Source: Amylostereum areolatum
Lineage: Eukaryota; Basidiomycota; Agaricomycetes; Russulales; Stereaceae
DNA length: 64,000 nt
NCBI GenBank assembly: GCA_012932865.1
Contig: SAXG01000031.1
Coordinates: 372,001-436,000 of the forward strand
Reading direction: 5' to 3'
Shown here: positions 1 to 11,785 of the stretch, in pieces
Layout of the letters: the number at the start of each line of letters is the position of its first letter
Numbering within the stretch: the first letter of the stretch is position 1
Made by a program: the position numbers and the translations under genes
Notes under the pieces: generated by a model
What the model was told of the DNA's origin: nothing
The model's database searches: none
What the model saw: only the letters and a program-made list of their open reading frames with translations

Positions 1-2464
1 ATGAAACAAGTATATTGGAACACTTCACATTTGGATTTATCGAACTTGACTACACCTGGAGTGTATGATATTATGCAACATGCCCATCACCACATGTCGC
101 CGAGAAAATGCAGGCACCCTCGATAACTCCAACTCGTTGTCACGCACAAGCTCCCTAGACCTTATTCCTTAGGCCTTAAGCGCTTAAGCGCTAAGCCTTT
201 GCCATAGATGTGTTCATGCAATCGCCTTTTCCTCCATCTATTTCTGTTGAACAGTTTCCGCCCGATGTCTCGGGAATCCTTGGCCTGGTACGACTATGCA
301 GCCCCTAAGTTGTCAGCAAGTGAAGAAAGAAGGAATAACTCAGAAAGGTATACATCTACAGTGCACGTACGTGACCCGGCCTTGCACATTTTACTTGGAT
401 GTTCTGTTCACGCACTTGGGACATAAGCCTGGGTAGTTTGTGTCGTTGGGCTCGTGTTCACAGGCAGCAGAGCATACCTTGATGGCAAACATTCAGCGAC
501 GTCACCCCAGATGAACGACAATGCACCGGGAAAAGTCCTGGGTTTGTGACCATGTCTTCTCTATCTGGTGCTTCTCAATATCACTTTGCCACTCTGCAGC
601 TTCTGGTTTCTGTTCTTCCTGCGTCCACACCGAGAAGATATCATATAATAATATATCGTCACAACTTTGACCCCCTGCTCCTGTCTATCGTCAGCTGGTG
701 GGCTGATGGTAACCCGTGCGAGCGCCGCAAGATGGATTTTCTAAGGGACCCTTCTACCAGACGGGGTCTAGCTATACAGGACAAGACACAGATGAGTGCA
801 CGCCAAAGGGTTCAAGATGAGAGAAAGCTCACAGTGTTTGGAACTGGTATTTTGGCTCAAAGCTCGAGACAACCCCCATCTTGCTCTCTTGCACATTATG
901 CTCAAAACCCTCTGTCAATACTGGAACTTCTCCAGGTGAGGTTGCCATAGATCCTTAGATAAGTGGATCTGCAGCATCACTCGTCAGCAAGCAAAATGAA
1001 ACAAACGGCTCCATCAAGAAAAGACACCTTTTAAGGGCAGCTCGCAGAGCACTCAGAGGTGCATAGAATATACAAGACTTGAAGCTCAGGACGCTGGACA
1101 CACTTTCGCCAGAGCAAGATGGAGCCGGCTCCTTTTGTCCTTGGACAGAGAAGTCCACTGAGTGAGATGGGCATGTCACTGGGAGATAGCATCACTGCCA
1201 TGCAGGGCAGAGAAGCACACCTTTCGACGCAAGATCACCCATCTATCACCCAACACAACCTAATAGAGATGGCCAATAAAAACAGCGAGAGATAGCTTGA
1301 TAGTCCCAACATGAATATGCGTGGTACATGCTTCAAGAAGGCTGAGTCCACGATTCTCCAGAGAGCTCATTATGAGTGGTTACGAGCGGGCTGACTAGGG
1401 GCATGACAGTGAGCTTGTATTCAAGGCAAAGCAGAGCGCAGGCTTGAGAATTGTTCAAGCCCAAATGAAGGTAGAATAACTGCGCTGCTTCTAAAATATG
1501 CGAGCGTGAGTATTGCAGGTTTCTATTAAGTGAGAAAAGGGTATGAAGGGCATGCAATCCTTACATATTGCAGCCAAACCTATGAATCCGTCAGCATCAT
1601 TACCGTAGTAGTCATAAAAGCACCTACTTTTGTCGATTGGGTCAGAGGATGGACAGGTCTCCTTGGGACTGAGCTCCCACTAGTTGAGCAGCTTACAACG
1701 AGCCTAGGTATCACCGTAGGAAGCCGTTGAGGGTAAAGTTCTCCTTGTTGACGCGGTGGACTGCGATCATCCAATGTTAGTCTAACCTTCGCGGCAGAGA
1801 CGGAGGATGATATACTTACTCGACAAGGTTGCATAGTGGTCTTGATATTCCTCGCTGTATATATTCATCATTGATTAGTACCCGTCTCGTGTAGGCGAGA
1901 ATGGATGTACCCAATGCCATGCAGGTCATTAACATACACTATGTCAAGGTTTTTGAACTGCCAATACCCAAATATTGGACGACTGCACCGAGGGCACTGC
2001 TGTCAAGCATGACATAGTGTTTGGTCACGACCTAGCTCATTGGAGTTAGTAGCTAGATGTGGGCAGCAGAAGATGGTTATGACAGTCTCCAAAATAGCAC
2101 CACTGTGGGCACATTCATAGGAGGCGACAGATGCTGCATGCAACACCGACAGTCTTGTTGTTCTTGAAGATGACATGAGAAACACGGGTGTTGGTGGGTA
2201 AGAAGAGATCGTGTGTTGGAGGTTTATGGTGTTGTGCACGTACACTGTGAAGTTAAACCATCAAAGGAAGATACAGGGAGGAATGTGAGAGAATCACAAA
2301 CCAGTGACAGTGTCGCTGAGGCGACCTCGGTCTCGTACTTAACCTCTATGGGCTTGCCTTTCTCCAGCGCCACTACACACCACTCATGCAGATCACTCGC
2401 ATGCAGATAATAAGGGAGCAGTGTCCCACAAGCTGACATATGAACACAGTAACAACAAGGTACA
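1..2464. other. No supported gene; unassigned intergenic DNA
   Basis: I find no open frame here with recognisable domains, splice structure or length that would support a gene; the longest frame (546-950, plus) has low-complexity composition and no known motif. A small palindromic run built from TTAAGCGC lies near 165-200. The stretch may be old, decayed transposon DNA, but I cannot assign it. Confidence 0.5.
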
Positions 2465-2770
2465 TGTCACGGTTCGCCCTTTTGCTCCGCTTTTTCCTTG
2501 CTTTCTCGTGCTATCTGATCTCACACCTGTGGATCAATCCCCTTTGATGGCATCACTGATGTGCCCCTTGGTCTGTGCACATCCCCTCCCTAGTATATAT
2601 AGCTGGCCTGCATGTATCTAGTTCCTTAGTCTTTCCTCCTAGTCTTTACCGGCTTAGAGTGCAATGTACTGTTCTCCCTTTGTTCCCTGATTCCCCCTTC
2701 CTCTGAGCCACTGCCTGTGTCGCAACTTAGAAGGCTATTGGATGCATTCCTTAGTCGGTCGTTCTTGACA
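2465..2770 (+). repeat. Solo LTR of an unidentified LTR retrotransposon
   Basis: A 306-bp segment begins TGTCACGGTTCGCC and ends CGTTCTTGACA, the TG...CA ends normal for LTRs. It is flanked by a perfect 5-bp direct duplication GTACA (2460-2464 and 2771-2775), as left by LTR-retrotransposon integrases. A TATA-like string TAGTATATATAGC near 2592 sets the plus orientation. No internal retrotransposon sequence is attached, so it is a solo LTR, probably left by LTR-LTR recombination. Its sequence differs from the other LTR families in the window. Confidence 0.82.
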
Positions 2771-2956
2771 GTACAAAAGTGAGGGCAAGGATAAGGGAGA
2801 TGCTAAGGTTGGGGGGAGCCTGCGCCGCAGACTTCTGGCGCCAAACACATCCTAATAAGAAAAGGAAATCCTGCCACAGCGATACCCAACTCTCTAGAAA
2901 CCCAGTGACATATCAGCTGTTGCTAGATTTCAGCACTATTAGGAGCTGGGTGCACC

Positions 2957-4380
2957 TTAGCAAACCGGCGGCATGGCATAGCGCAAGAAGGCCCCATGGA
3001 TGGGTGGCTTTGTCTGTATCCATGGTGTGATGATTGCTGCATGCCACCGCATGTAGACCAGAAATGCATCACTTGCCCACCTGCCCTTAGCTCGCATGAC
3101 CTCAAAGGGCAAGCCGCGAATGAGGTACTCCACTGTGCCGCCGATGCGGAAGCCGTGGCACTGTTAGAAGTGAATGCCCACATCCAAGAAAGCCTTCTTG
3201 ATGCGCTTGACAAAGTGAGCCTTGGCCAGCGGCACCCACGAGCCACTAGCATCTGTATAGGTGAAGAGGTGTTCATCTACGCCAGGCGCGTTGACATAAA
3301 TATGATTTGTAAATGCAAACTCGGGGTCTGAGGGGCCATCCTAGCATACCCAATGGATGCTCTCCACCTGATTGTCCTTCATGGACTTCGAGCGGGGAAG
3401 CTTGATAGATGTGACTTTGCCCCAGTCGTCGAGAATCTCCTTCGAGATGTACTTAATAGTTGGGTTATGGGCCGCATCAAACTTGGTGGTTTTGGTGGTG
3501 AGTTCGCCAGTGCAACCCACTCCATAGAAGAGAGATGTAGCGCAGGCCCACACGGACACATCAAATGGTGAGGTGAGGTTGAGCTACTTGCGGATAGTGA
3601 CTAGGTCGGCGACCATGTACAGTTCTTGGGGCTTGACCTTGCATGCAGCTGGGGCGAGACGTGCTCCGGCTCAGAACAGGAGATCTGCATATGTGGGGTC
3701 AATCTGCCAGGGTTGATGATGCAGGACATGCCAGGCGCAGACACCAGAAGCGTAGTTTGTGATGGTACTCCTTGAGTATGCGCCAATGAAAGAGAACATA
3801 AAAACTAGAAGTAACTCTGGGCTAGCTGGGCATCGTTCATCCTCCGGTATTCCCTTCGCGTCGCACATGATGTGGAACACCAGTTAACCGGAGCCATATG
3901 TCTCTAACGTGCTCGTCTGGAACCCCTCTCCAAGGAGCACGAGAATACGTGTTATGTCCTTGTCTGTCAGAGAGCCGGTCGTGACTCCGGTGTGCGGGGG
4001 CATCCACAACCTGAGCCGATCCTGTATGAAGCAGTGCAGGTGGAGGGACAACGGCGATGGTGTGAAGCCCTGCTTGTACAGCTTTGGTTTGGTGGACCTA
4101 GCGAGCACTGACAGGGGCGGCGCTGGCTGCACCACAACACGTGCGGGGCTACGCTGGGACACCACGGCCATGAGCGGGGGAGGAGATAACACAGGGCTGC
4201 CTTGTGACATGCCAAGTACGGGGGATAGAGTGTGGGTTGAGGGGATCACGTCACCTATGCTTGATCGCATTGATGCCTGTAGTGGTGGGGTCATCAAAGC
4301 CTGCGAGGAAAGGACAGAGCGTGGGAGGGAGAGATACAGGTGGGAGGAGGAGGTGTCTTTGGGGATATAGCCCTCTGGAT
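2957..4380 (-). pseudogene. Tyrosine recombinase (DIRS/Crypton type), broken
   Basis: One reading frame on the minus strand, interrupted by at least five stop codons, translates into a phage-integrase-fold recombinase. The N-terminal core-binding part contains ETYGSG, then LVFHIMCDAKGIPEDE and the segment SRSTITNYASGVCAWH. The catalytic part contains CHGFRIGGTVEYLIRG (the H-x-x-R box) and VMRAKGRWASDAFLVYMR, holding the expected Tyr nucleophile region. Family proteins would cut and rejoin the circular DNA intermediate. The first stop interrupts the TYGSG-LVF motif (3884-3886). One later stop replaces a Gln in the C-DGPSDP motif by TAG. The frame upstream of about 4380 overlaps the RNase H frame and is probably not translated as recombinase. 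Confidence 0.75.
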
Positions 4381-5250
4381 GGGTTGTCTGCTGGGTTGTG
4401 TTCGCTACGGACGTATCACATATGAATGACGTGGTTGTCGGGAGCCAGGAGCGAGTGGATCTGCTTGAAGATGTCGTTGACTTGACACTGCCAACTACGC
4501 CCATTCCACCATCCTTCGACGACACCTTTGTTGTCTGTTGTCCCCATAAATGGTGAGCTGTGATGGAGGGGGTGGGAGCACTCATATCGATGACAGCGCT
4601 CGAACGAGGAGCTCGAAACCTACCGCTTCCACCCAGCCAATGTTGCACTCATCCACTTTCCAACCCGGTAGCAGCTGCCATGCCCTCCAACGCCCTGCGA
4701 TCTAGATACCGATGCAGATGCCGGAACTGGCATCAGAGAAAGCGTGCATATCGATGATGGTTGTAGGCATGGAGATGTTGTGTACGAGGTGCCAAGACAG
4801 GGTTTGCTGCCACCAAGATAGGTCACTCTCGGTGTTGCGGGGTGGAGTGTGGGGCTTGAGTTCAATGCCTGGTGGGAAGAAGGAGAGGAAGGCTTCAAGG
4901 TTCATGAGATACGCGTGGCCTTGTGGGACGACACAAGTGGTGTGCAGCAGCTTGCCGTACAGCTTTTGTATGTCACTGAGAACATGCGTTCAGGAACGTT
5001 GCCATTCCTAGATTGCGCCGAGATATTTCTCACGCTTCCGGTGTGGCAGGCTAATGGCTTACCACTTAAGGTCCCAATGGAGTCCAGTAAACTCGAAGGC
5101 CATCGCAAATGGCTTGTCCTTTTTGAGCTGCCATGGAATGCCAAGCTCATCGGACACGACGTCTATGTCTGCTAAGAAGCATGTAAATGCCATATCGCGC
5201 GGTAGACGGGGCGACGTGGAGGAAAGGTCTTGTATGGAAAATGCCATGTC
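4360..5250 (-). pseudogene. Reverse transcriptase C-terminal part and RNase H of DIRS-like element, broken
   Basis: The segment FLADIDVVSDELGIPWQL... with AFEFTGLHWDL followed by YGKLLHTTCVVPQGHAYL is the thumb region typical of basidiomycete DIRS-like RTs. It is followed by the RNase H acidic motifs: DMHAFSDASS (first Asp), WVEAVGFELL (Glu), LTIYGDNKGVVEGWW (second Asp) and YVRSEHNPADNPSRG at the end. In-frame stops lie after SGICIGI (4702-4704), after ALSSI and before YVRSEH, so the protein cannot be made in one piece. The RT palm with its catalytic YxDD motif is not present in the window, so the element is 5'-truncated. Confidence 0.68.
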
Positions 5251-5252
5251 AT

Positions 5253-5395
5253 TGTCACGGATCGCTCCATTCCTCTCTTCATTTGCAGACCTCGTACACG
5301 CGACACGTCACAGCACATGACTTCCCTTTTGCATCACATGCTCCAACGACATCATTGCCCGGACTTCCGAGCGGGGTTCCGCATCCTTATCTATG
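5253..5395 (+). repeat. Truncated LTR fragment of the Gypsy A/B/C family
   Basis: This segment starts TGTCACGGATCGCTCC and matches the first about 143 bases of the LTRs at 17972, 37226, 53578 and 61893. Similarity stops abruptly at CTTATCTATG (5395), where unrelated sequence starts. It abuts the truncated DIRS-like RT on the left, so it probably marks the breakpoint that removed the RT N-terminal part. Confidence 0.75.
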
Positions 5396-6180
5396 GTGTC
5401 AGACCCCATGGTGCACCAAAGTCCATCGTACACGGTGAGCGGACACGCACATTCGCCGATGGTGATGGGCGAGCGGACGTCGGCCGACGCCGCCTAGGGT
5501 TTAGATGAGACCCCGGGCGGTGTGGGGTCGGCCGACGCCGGGCTTTCCAGTGGTATACAACCGACCTCGTCACACCTTGGCCAACCGAAGGGCTGTATCG
5601 GGGCGGCCAACGCTTGGCCATCTGGCGAGGGCATCCCACCTCGTTGGGGTCGGCCGATGCGTTCACCGCATCGGGTGGGCCCATAGGGGGGATTCCCCGC
5701 GTCAGCGGGGAAATTTTGCCATTTTCTGCCTAAATACACGCAAAATTGCACCCAATTATCATACCGAGCACCTGTACCGCTCGCAGGCCAGAATTCCCGG
5801 CGGCAGCAGGGGACATTTTGCGGGTTTTTACCCTATATACGCCCAAAATTGCACCCAATTATCACACTGGGCACCTGTACCTCTCACCGGGTTGCCGTGC
5901 AGGGGGTGGTGGAGCCTCCTATTCATCGACGTGATGGGAGTACTCCGTAGAAAGTTTCGATTTCCCTCCCTCCTCCGTACGGATTGTCCTTCGCCGGACG
6001 GCAACTCTCTAGCCCCTGGGGTGTTCCCCTGGGGTGTGGCCCCGGCGTGTGGCCCCGGCGTGTGGCCCCGGCATGTGGCCCCGGCGTGTTCCCTGGGGTG
6101 TTCTTCCGGCAAGTGCCTCCCTGCCGCCCCATTTCTCCACTATAGCCACCATTTAGGACTGATGATTTGAGTCATCACAC
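5396..6180. repeat. Gene-free GC-rich stretch with a 103-bp tandem duplication and a 13-bp minisatellite
   Basis: Two diverged copies of an about 100-bp block (about 5703-5788 and 5804-5886, period 103) share AAAATTGCACCCAATTATC and GCACCTGTACC. The second contains a TATA-like CCCTATATACG. At about 6034-6085 a 13-bp unit, GTGTGGCCCCGGC, is repeated about four times with small changes. No gene is supported. The duplicated TATA-containing block could be promoter or LTR debris, but I see no defined ends. Confidence 0.5.
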
Positions 6181-6264
6181 CCCCGGTGACGTCGGTGAAA
6201 CCACACCTGAGGTTGCCCGCCAAGGACATTGATACAAGCAGACGGCAGGAGAAACACAAGTACT

Positions 6265-7142
6265 CTACAACTCTCCCTCCCTCCCCTGCAGCAAGTCGTT
6301 CCACCGCTGAGCCAATCTGGCCAACCCGTCTACAATCCTCATCCGCTCATGCACCATATTCTGATGCAATCCCCCTCCGTGAGTCCCCACGGATGCCAGC
6401 CGCTCTGCCTGCTCCTTTATCCACGCCTTCCAGGCCATCTCTTTCGCGTCACCGATTTCCTGCATTTCGACATCAGCTTTTGGGTACTGACACCCTCGCC
6501 GAGGAATGCAGACCTCGCCGAGCATTTGTTGCCAAGTGGGGAGCAGAGACTCACCTCGCCGAGCGCCATGTTGATGACCTGGGTGAACCCCTCCCGGACG
6601 TCATATTTGCCTTCGTCAATCCAGGTCCACTAGGTTGGGAGATGGAGAGCGGGGGTGGTGCTGTTGGTGCTGCCCTGCCTCGCCGCGGTTGCAGGGATAT
6701 CCGCCCAAGCCCCCTCCGCCTCGTAGAAGTAGAGGTAGACGGCGTGGAGGGTGTCGTGTACAGTGCAGGGGTAGCCCTGAAGTCGACAAAGGCTGACGGC
6801 GAGCATGCCCATATCCTGGAGGGAATGAGCGCCAGCGGGGACAGCGGGAAATCACCTTACCATTTCATACTGTACAGAGGTCTTGACGCCTCTGAGGCTG
6901 TCCCATTCCCAGGAAGAAACGATGTGCCCCGCGTTATCCATGAAGGCTTCGGGGCGAGTGAGGTGTGCGGCGGCACGGCGAATCCTCCAGTTGAAGACGT
7001 CAATGAGGACTTGGAGAAGCTCGGCGCGCTCAGTGTCATTGCTGGACATATCGGCGAAGATCTCCATTGCCTTGCTGGGCGCTCGGTGAGATGGGGCGGC
7101 CTGGAAAGGGGCGGGCTGCATCGAGTGGACGGCGATGGACAT
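6265..7142 (-). CDS. Accessory gene of unknown function (three exons, one internal stop)
   Basis: Exon 1 (7142-6861) starts MSIAVHSMQPAPF and ends VQYEM. An intron with GTAAGG and CTCCAG ends leads into exon 2 (6825-6555; DMGMLAVSLCRLQ...INMALGE). A second intron leads into exon 3 (6459-6265; EIGDAKEMAWKAWIKEQ...). Phases match at both junctions. An in-frame TAG at 6630-6632 interrupts exon 2 before WTWIDEGKYDVREGF, so the copy is probably dead unless an unseen intron removes it. No known domain is recognised; the protein would be mostly helical. It is head to head with the gene starting at 7382. Its second intron contains two copies of CTCGGCGAG, a motif shared with the other accessory genes here. 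Confidence 0.5.
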
Positions 7143-8213
7143 GTTAGGGGATTTGGCGGGGATGGCTGTGAATGGAAGGAAGGAGGAAGAAAGGAAGGAA
7201 GAAAAACGATGAATGCGGGGTGGCCTATTATCTATTGAGGGAAGAAGTTAGCCAGCGGCCAAGAGGACAAAACAGGCGAGTTCATTGTTGGCCGGGCTGG
7301 GGAGGCCGGGCCTGAATGATCTCGACGCGCGGAATCTGCCACCCATCTTCTTTCCCTCTTCCTTTCATCTCTCCTCCCCTCATGTTGCACGACCACGCAA
7401 TGCAGGAGCCCGAGGAGGCATATGTGTGGGAGGAGCGTCCCATTCTGGAGATTCTCCCCTCGGAGCCTCCTCCTCCCTACCTCCACGGTGCAGGGGAGCT
7501 TTACTACGCCACCGCGTTCCTCCGGCCGGCGGCCCAAGCAGTCGCGGCAATGTACATCATCTCGGTGGATGATCTGGTGAAGGGACTCCTCGCCGAGGCG
7601 GTGAGTTTCCAACTCGCCGATGCTTGGCTGATCTCATCATTTCTACAGAGGTACATGGTGCGCCTGAGCGGCCAGTACGCCATGTGGCACCGTGCGAGGC
7701 TTCTCCCGAACCCGGACCTCCTCTGTCATGAACGCCTCCAAATCGTATACATTGGACCTACATTTATTGTAGTTTATAGTAGTTTACCATCGGACTTCGC
7801 ATCGGCTTCGCCTCGCGTCCGGCCCTTCGGGCATACCGGACTTCTCGGCTTCCTCGGTCATGATCTAGACCTTGGAGTCATACTTACCTTGCCTCGTGTT
7901 GTGACCCACTTCATACTCCGTGGTATCCACTTCGTAGTCCGTCCTGACCCACTCCTACTCCGGCTTTGTTTGTCTTCGTTTGGGTCCTTATCCTCATGTA
8001 TATAAGGGCTCACCAATCTATGAGGAGGGGTCATCTCGACCTTCTCTATTCTCCGGCTACCTGGGGGATCTTCCCTAAGTACTGCAGGGGTAGATCTATA
8101 CCTTCATTTTACCTAGTTATTCCTCGTCCCATCCTCGTCTCCTCTCGCCTGGTACCTCGTCGCGACGCCCTGAAACCTGCGCCGCAGGTAGACCGTTGCT
8201 GATAGTCTCGGTT

Positions 8214-8262
8214 CCAGACGTTCTACTCAAACCGGCGACGCGAGGACTTGTAGAACGTCTGG
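8214..8262. repeat. 13-bp inverted repeat spanning the left end of the RecQ/DUF6589 element
   Basis: CCAGACGTTCTAC (8214-8226) is repeated inverted as GTAGAACGTCTGG (8250-8262) with a 23-base loop. The right arm includes the first nine bases of the element terminus, while the left arm lies in the flank. The flank therefore contains an inverted copy of the element tip. Confidence 0.7.
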
Positions 8263-8306
8263 GGCAGTTCGTCAATGAAATGCACCTCTGTGACTGCCCG
8301 TCACAG
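8254..8306 (+). repeat. Left terminal inverted repeat of the RecQ/DUF6589 element
   Basis: Starts AACGTCTGGGGCA and contains the subterminal palindrome CTGTGAC-TGCCC-GTCACAG at its inner end. The same layout occurs inverted at 14696-14748. The palindrome is kept while its 5-base loop differs, which suggests selection for the stem or for a protein-binding site. Confidence 0.7.
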
Positions 8307-8463
8307 GAACTGATCTGACTAAGCATACACGTGATAGAACGCGTTCACAACGCGTTCGCTATGATGTAATGTTTAATGCGTAAGGTGCCGCGACGCGAAA
8401 TTTTGAACTCTTGTCCGCAACGTCGTCGTTCACCTCCCGCCGCGCCCCCCTTGACACGACGCG

Positions 8464-11400
8464 ATGGTTTCCACCTTTCCCACACCCGAACCACTATACT
8501 ACCCTGTCACTGCAAGCTCTTCCAACCCGGCACTGGCAGTGTCTCAACAGCCGTCTCCTCCGGTGTTCTCAATTCAAACCCCACGCGACACCTCTCCTAG
8601 TCCTCAAGAAACCGAATCGGCTGAAGTTACCGCGCGTGCGCAATCTCATGAAAGAGAACGCAAACGCTGCTCAGAGCTGCTAGAAGAAGCACGCAAGTGG
8701 GCTGCGCCAAAATATGTCTCTGCAGAGGCAAGGAAGAAGATGTCCGAGGAGTGCAAGGCACGCTCGCACGGTAAGATTGTTCCCCACGAGTGGCAGCTTG
8801 ACATTGCAGAATGCCTTATTCTCGGTGTCGACTGCGAACTTATTGCGGCAACTGGCACGGGGAAGACCATACCATTCGCACTTCCACTGTTTTATGACCC
8901 CAAGAAGACAATTGTTGTCATATCTCCACTCAATGCTCTCGAGGTGGACCAGGTGCGTACCCTACATCGTGCGCTATTGAACCAGCCATTTAACAATGGT
9001 TATACATCACAGGAGCAGCGGTTTCGAGATCTTGGGCTACGCGCCAAAGCGGTCAACGGAGAAACATATACCGAACAGGTGCGCAAGGTAAGCTCTTGAA
9101 TCTACGGTGTGTACCATTTCCCTGCTGAATCGCGTGGCAGAGCATACAACGCGGCCACTTCCAGATCATCATAACGTCTCCGGAAATGTGTCTGAAACAT
9201 TCCGGCTTCCGCTCGCTGCTGGACGATCCCACCCGTGCCCTCGCAAAACGACTCGTCGCGGTGATCATTGACGAGGCCCATTGCATCACGCAGTGGGGCG
9301 ACAAGTTCCGCACGATATTCACTAAACTTGGAACCTTGCACGTGTTCGCGTCAGGCGTCCCATTTTTGGTAACCTCGGCAACGTTGACGCCCTCCGACCT
9401 AGTGGAGATTCGCAAACTGACGCATAGTCAACGCCTCAACTCGTACCATCTCAACTTAGGCAACGACCGTCCCAATATTTGCTGGAACGTGCGGGATATG
9501 AAGGCCGGTAAATCTGATCTGGATGCGCTTTTGTTCTTGCTTCCCAGCATCGAGGACGGAACGTCCCTGCAAAGGGGTATAATTTTCTTTGACGATATCA
9601 TAGTATCTATGTACGCGAAGCGGTGGTTCCAAGATCACCTTCCTCCGGCTCTCCAAGGACGAGTGGCGTGCTTCAATTCACGTCGTGGTGCAGGTACCAA
9701 GGCCAGGATAATGACGCGGTTGAAATCAAAAGATATCGATATCTTGTTCGCAAGTGAGGCGGCAGGAATGGTACGCTTATTAACCTTGTTCAGATATCAT
9801 GCTAACGCGGAGATGAACAGGGTTGCGACATTGCGGCACTGGATTTTACGGTTCAATTCATGGTGCCGAGTTCACTGTCTGTCTGGTTGCAGAGGGCGGG
9901 ACGGGCGGGGCGTGGACGGGATTGTAAAGCAAATGCATACCTTCTCATACAGCCGAGTGTTTTTCAAGAGAAGGGGAAAAATACAAGGCTCGAAGACGAG
10001 GATGTCAAATATGTGAAGGAGATAGACGACGGCCTCCGTCTCTGGATAGAAGCACCGTCATGTCGCCGGAACGTGGCAGACGAACATTTCAACAATCCTC
10101 CAGAGCGACATGGTGCGCTTTTTCCTCTCCGTTCATGTGTCGATGGCGCTGTTGAATGACGAGGGGGCAGAACCTGTCGGCGAATGCTGCGATAGATGTG
10201 TCACACGTGACCGCGCTTCTCGTGCGAACCAACAACCTTTGACACCTTCTCCGCCACCTTCAACACCGCCTCCCACCCACTCTCGCAACACATCGCTCGT
10301 CCTACATCACACGCCTAGCAAGAGGACAAACACTTACGGAAAACGGCCCATGCTCGAGCCGCCCGACGAGGCCACACTCGGACCCAAGGCGCGCCGAGAC
10401 CACTGGTTGCATGAGGTGCGTCTCGCCTTGGAGGCCTGGAGGGAGGAGACATGGGATCGGCTGTACAGTCGGCGTCGATGGGGCTCGGAGGCCCTCATGG
10501 TTCCGACGATATTGACTGCGTTCGCGAGCCACGCGCGATGGAGAACGGTGGAAGATGTGCGGAAGGGGGATTCGGTGGCGAGCTCATGGCTCTGGCTGGA
10601 CACGCACGGCGAGGAGGTCCTGGAACGTATACGGAACATCGATGTGAGGGTGTTGGACGAACGCGAGGCGAAGAAAAGGAAAGCATTGGACACAAGAAAG
10701 GAGGAGACGGCACGCAGGAACGCGGAGAAAGCACGACGTAAAGAAGACGATCGCAGGAGGAAGGTGGAAATGATGCAGCGCGCGCGCGATGAGGAAATGA
10801 GTGACGACCCAATGCACGAGAAGTCAGACCCCCCCGCCGCTGCCACAGGCAACAGTACGGAGGCTCAGGTGCGTCTTTCGATACCTTGCGCATAGGCTCT
10901 CTGACGAGATGCACCTTAGGTTGATCTTCAAGCAAACCCCCCTCAACCTCGACCTCGACCTCGACCGCGGCCGGTTCCCCGTCGGCAACAAGTCTCGTCG
11001 GCGCCGCAGACGCTCGCGGAAGATGTCGCCTCATGTGGTGGCACGGCCCCTCCGCCTCACATGCAGGGTTATCTTCAAGCGAACCCCCCTCGACCTCGAC
11101 CGCGGCCTGTTCCCCGACGGCACCAAGTCGTGTTGGCGCCGCAGACACTCGCGGAAGATGTCGCTGCATCAAGTGGGACGACCCCTCTGACGCAGATGCA
11201 ACCTCCGGCTTGGCCGTTCTTCAACGAGCCGATGCATCCAACTCACATGGGTATGTAGCAACACGGACACATCTCCTGTTTTTTACTAAATTAGTCTCTT
11301 AGGTCATTCACCCAGCGATTCAGGGCGTTCTCAACCCACCCCGCCACCTCGCACACCATCCTCCTTCTCAGAATCACCTTACGAACTGTCGCCGTTTGCA

Positions 11401-11736
11401 CCGTCGTCTTTCTCTGCCTCTCCATTCGCACCATCCCCTTTCGACTCACCTTTCACCCCGGCACGGTCTTATCACGACCGTTCCCCGTTTCCCGCACCTA
11501 TACTGTCTACACCTACCTCCGAGTCTCTCACGCGGGCGTTTCATGATGGTCCAGGTGCTACTTCTTCCTCATCCACCTTACGTCTCCCACCATGCTTTGT
11601 CGGTCATAGACCTGCCTTGCCGACGCCGTCTACGCCACGGCTTAGAATACCGATTCGTCGACCTGGGCCATCCACGGAAGGTGGCAGCAGCGCTCCGCCG
11701 AGTCATTGCTTTACACACCGATACGATACCCCGTAG
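8464..11736 (+). CDS. RecQ-like DEAH-box DNA helicase with long disordered C-terminus
   Basis: Seven exons: 8464-8952, 9013-9087, 9141-9770, 9821-10112, 10171-10868, 10920-11250 and 11303-11736. All introns are GT-AG with matching phase, giving about 982 residues without a stop. Superfamily 2 motifs are present: AATGTGKT (Walker A), IIDEAHCITQWG (DEAH box with the RecQ-type CITQWG), TSAT (motif III) and LQRAGRAGR (motif VI). Behind the helicase core are NNPPERH and ECCDRC, which may correspond to a reduced RecQ zinc region. They are followed by a charged coiled-coil stretch (REAKKRKALDTRKEETARR) and a Pro/Ser-rich tail. RecQ enzymes unwind DNA 3' to 5'. Here the gene lies within inverted termini next to a DUF6589 gene, so a role in transposition is inferred, not shown. 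A cellular RecQ or a telomere-linked helicase copy is the alternative. Confidence 0.85.
10920..11220 (+). repeat. 147-bp tandem duplication inside the RecQ-like gene
   Basis: Exon 6 carries two similar in-frame copies (from about 10920 and about 11067). Each encodes LQANPP followed by Arg-Pro dipeptides and then an APQTLAEDVA segment. The first copy has two additional CCTCGA units. It lengthens the disordered tail and does not break the frame. Confidence 0.75.
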
Positions 11737-11785
11737 CATGGCTTTGGAGAGTGAATGGAAGGGTATTATGTACATGCCATCGAAT

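Larger units (their letters stand above)
2950..5250 (-). mobile_element. Decayed DIRS-like retroelement
   Basis: On the minus strand a reverse transcriptase C-terminal part and RNase H (about 5250-4360) are followed by a tyrosine recombinase in another, overlapping frame (about 4380-2957). The order RT, RNase H, tyrosine recombinase in overlapping frames is the hallmark of DIRS-type elements, which integrate with a recombinase instead of a DDE integrase. The RT N-terminal part is missing: the right end stops next to a Gypsy LTR fragment at 5253. I did not find the split or inverted terminal repeats expected of a complete DIRS element. All frames carry stops, so it is a relic. Confidence 0.7.

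Noticed and set aside
6186..7238. 350-codon open frame on the plus strand
   Set aside because: It overlaps the minus-strand gene 7142-6265, which has matched introns and gene-like composition; the plus frame is its GC-rich shadow.
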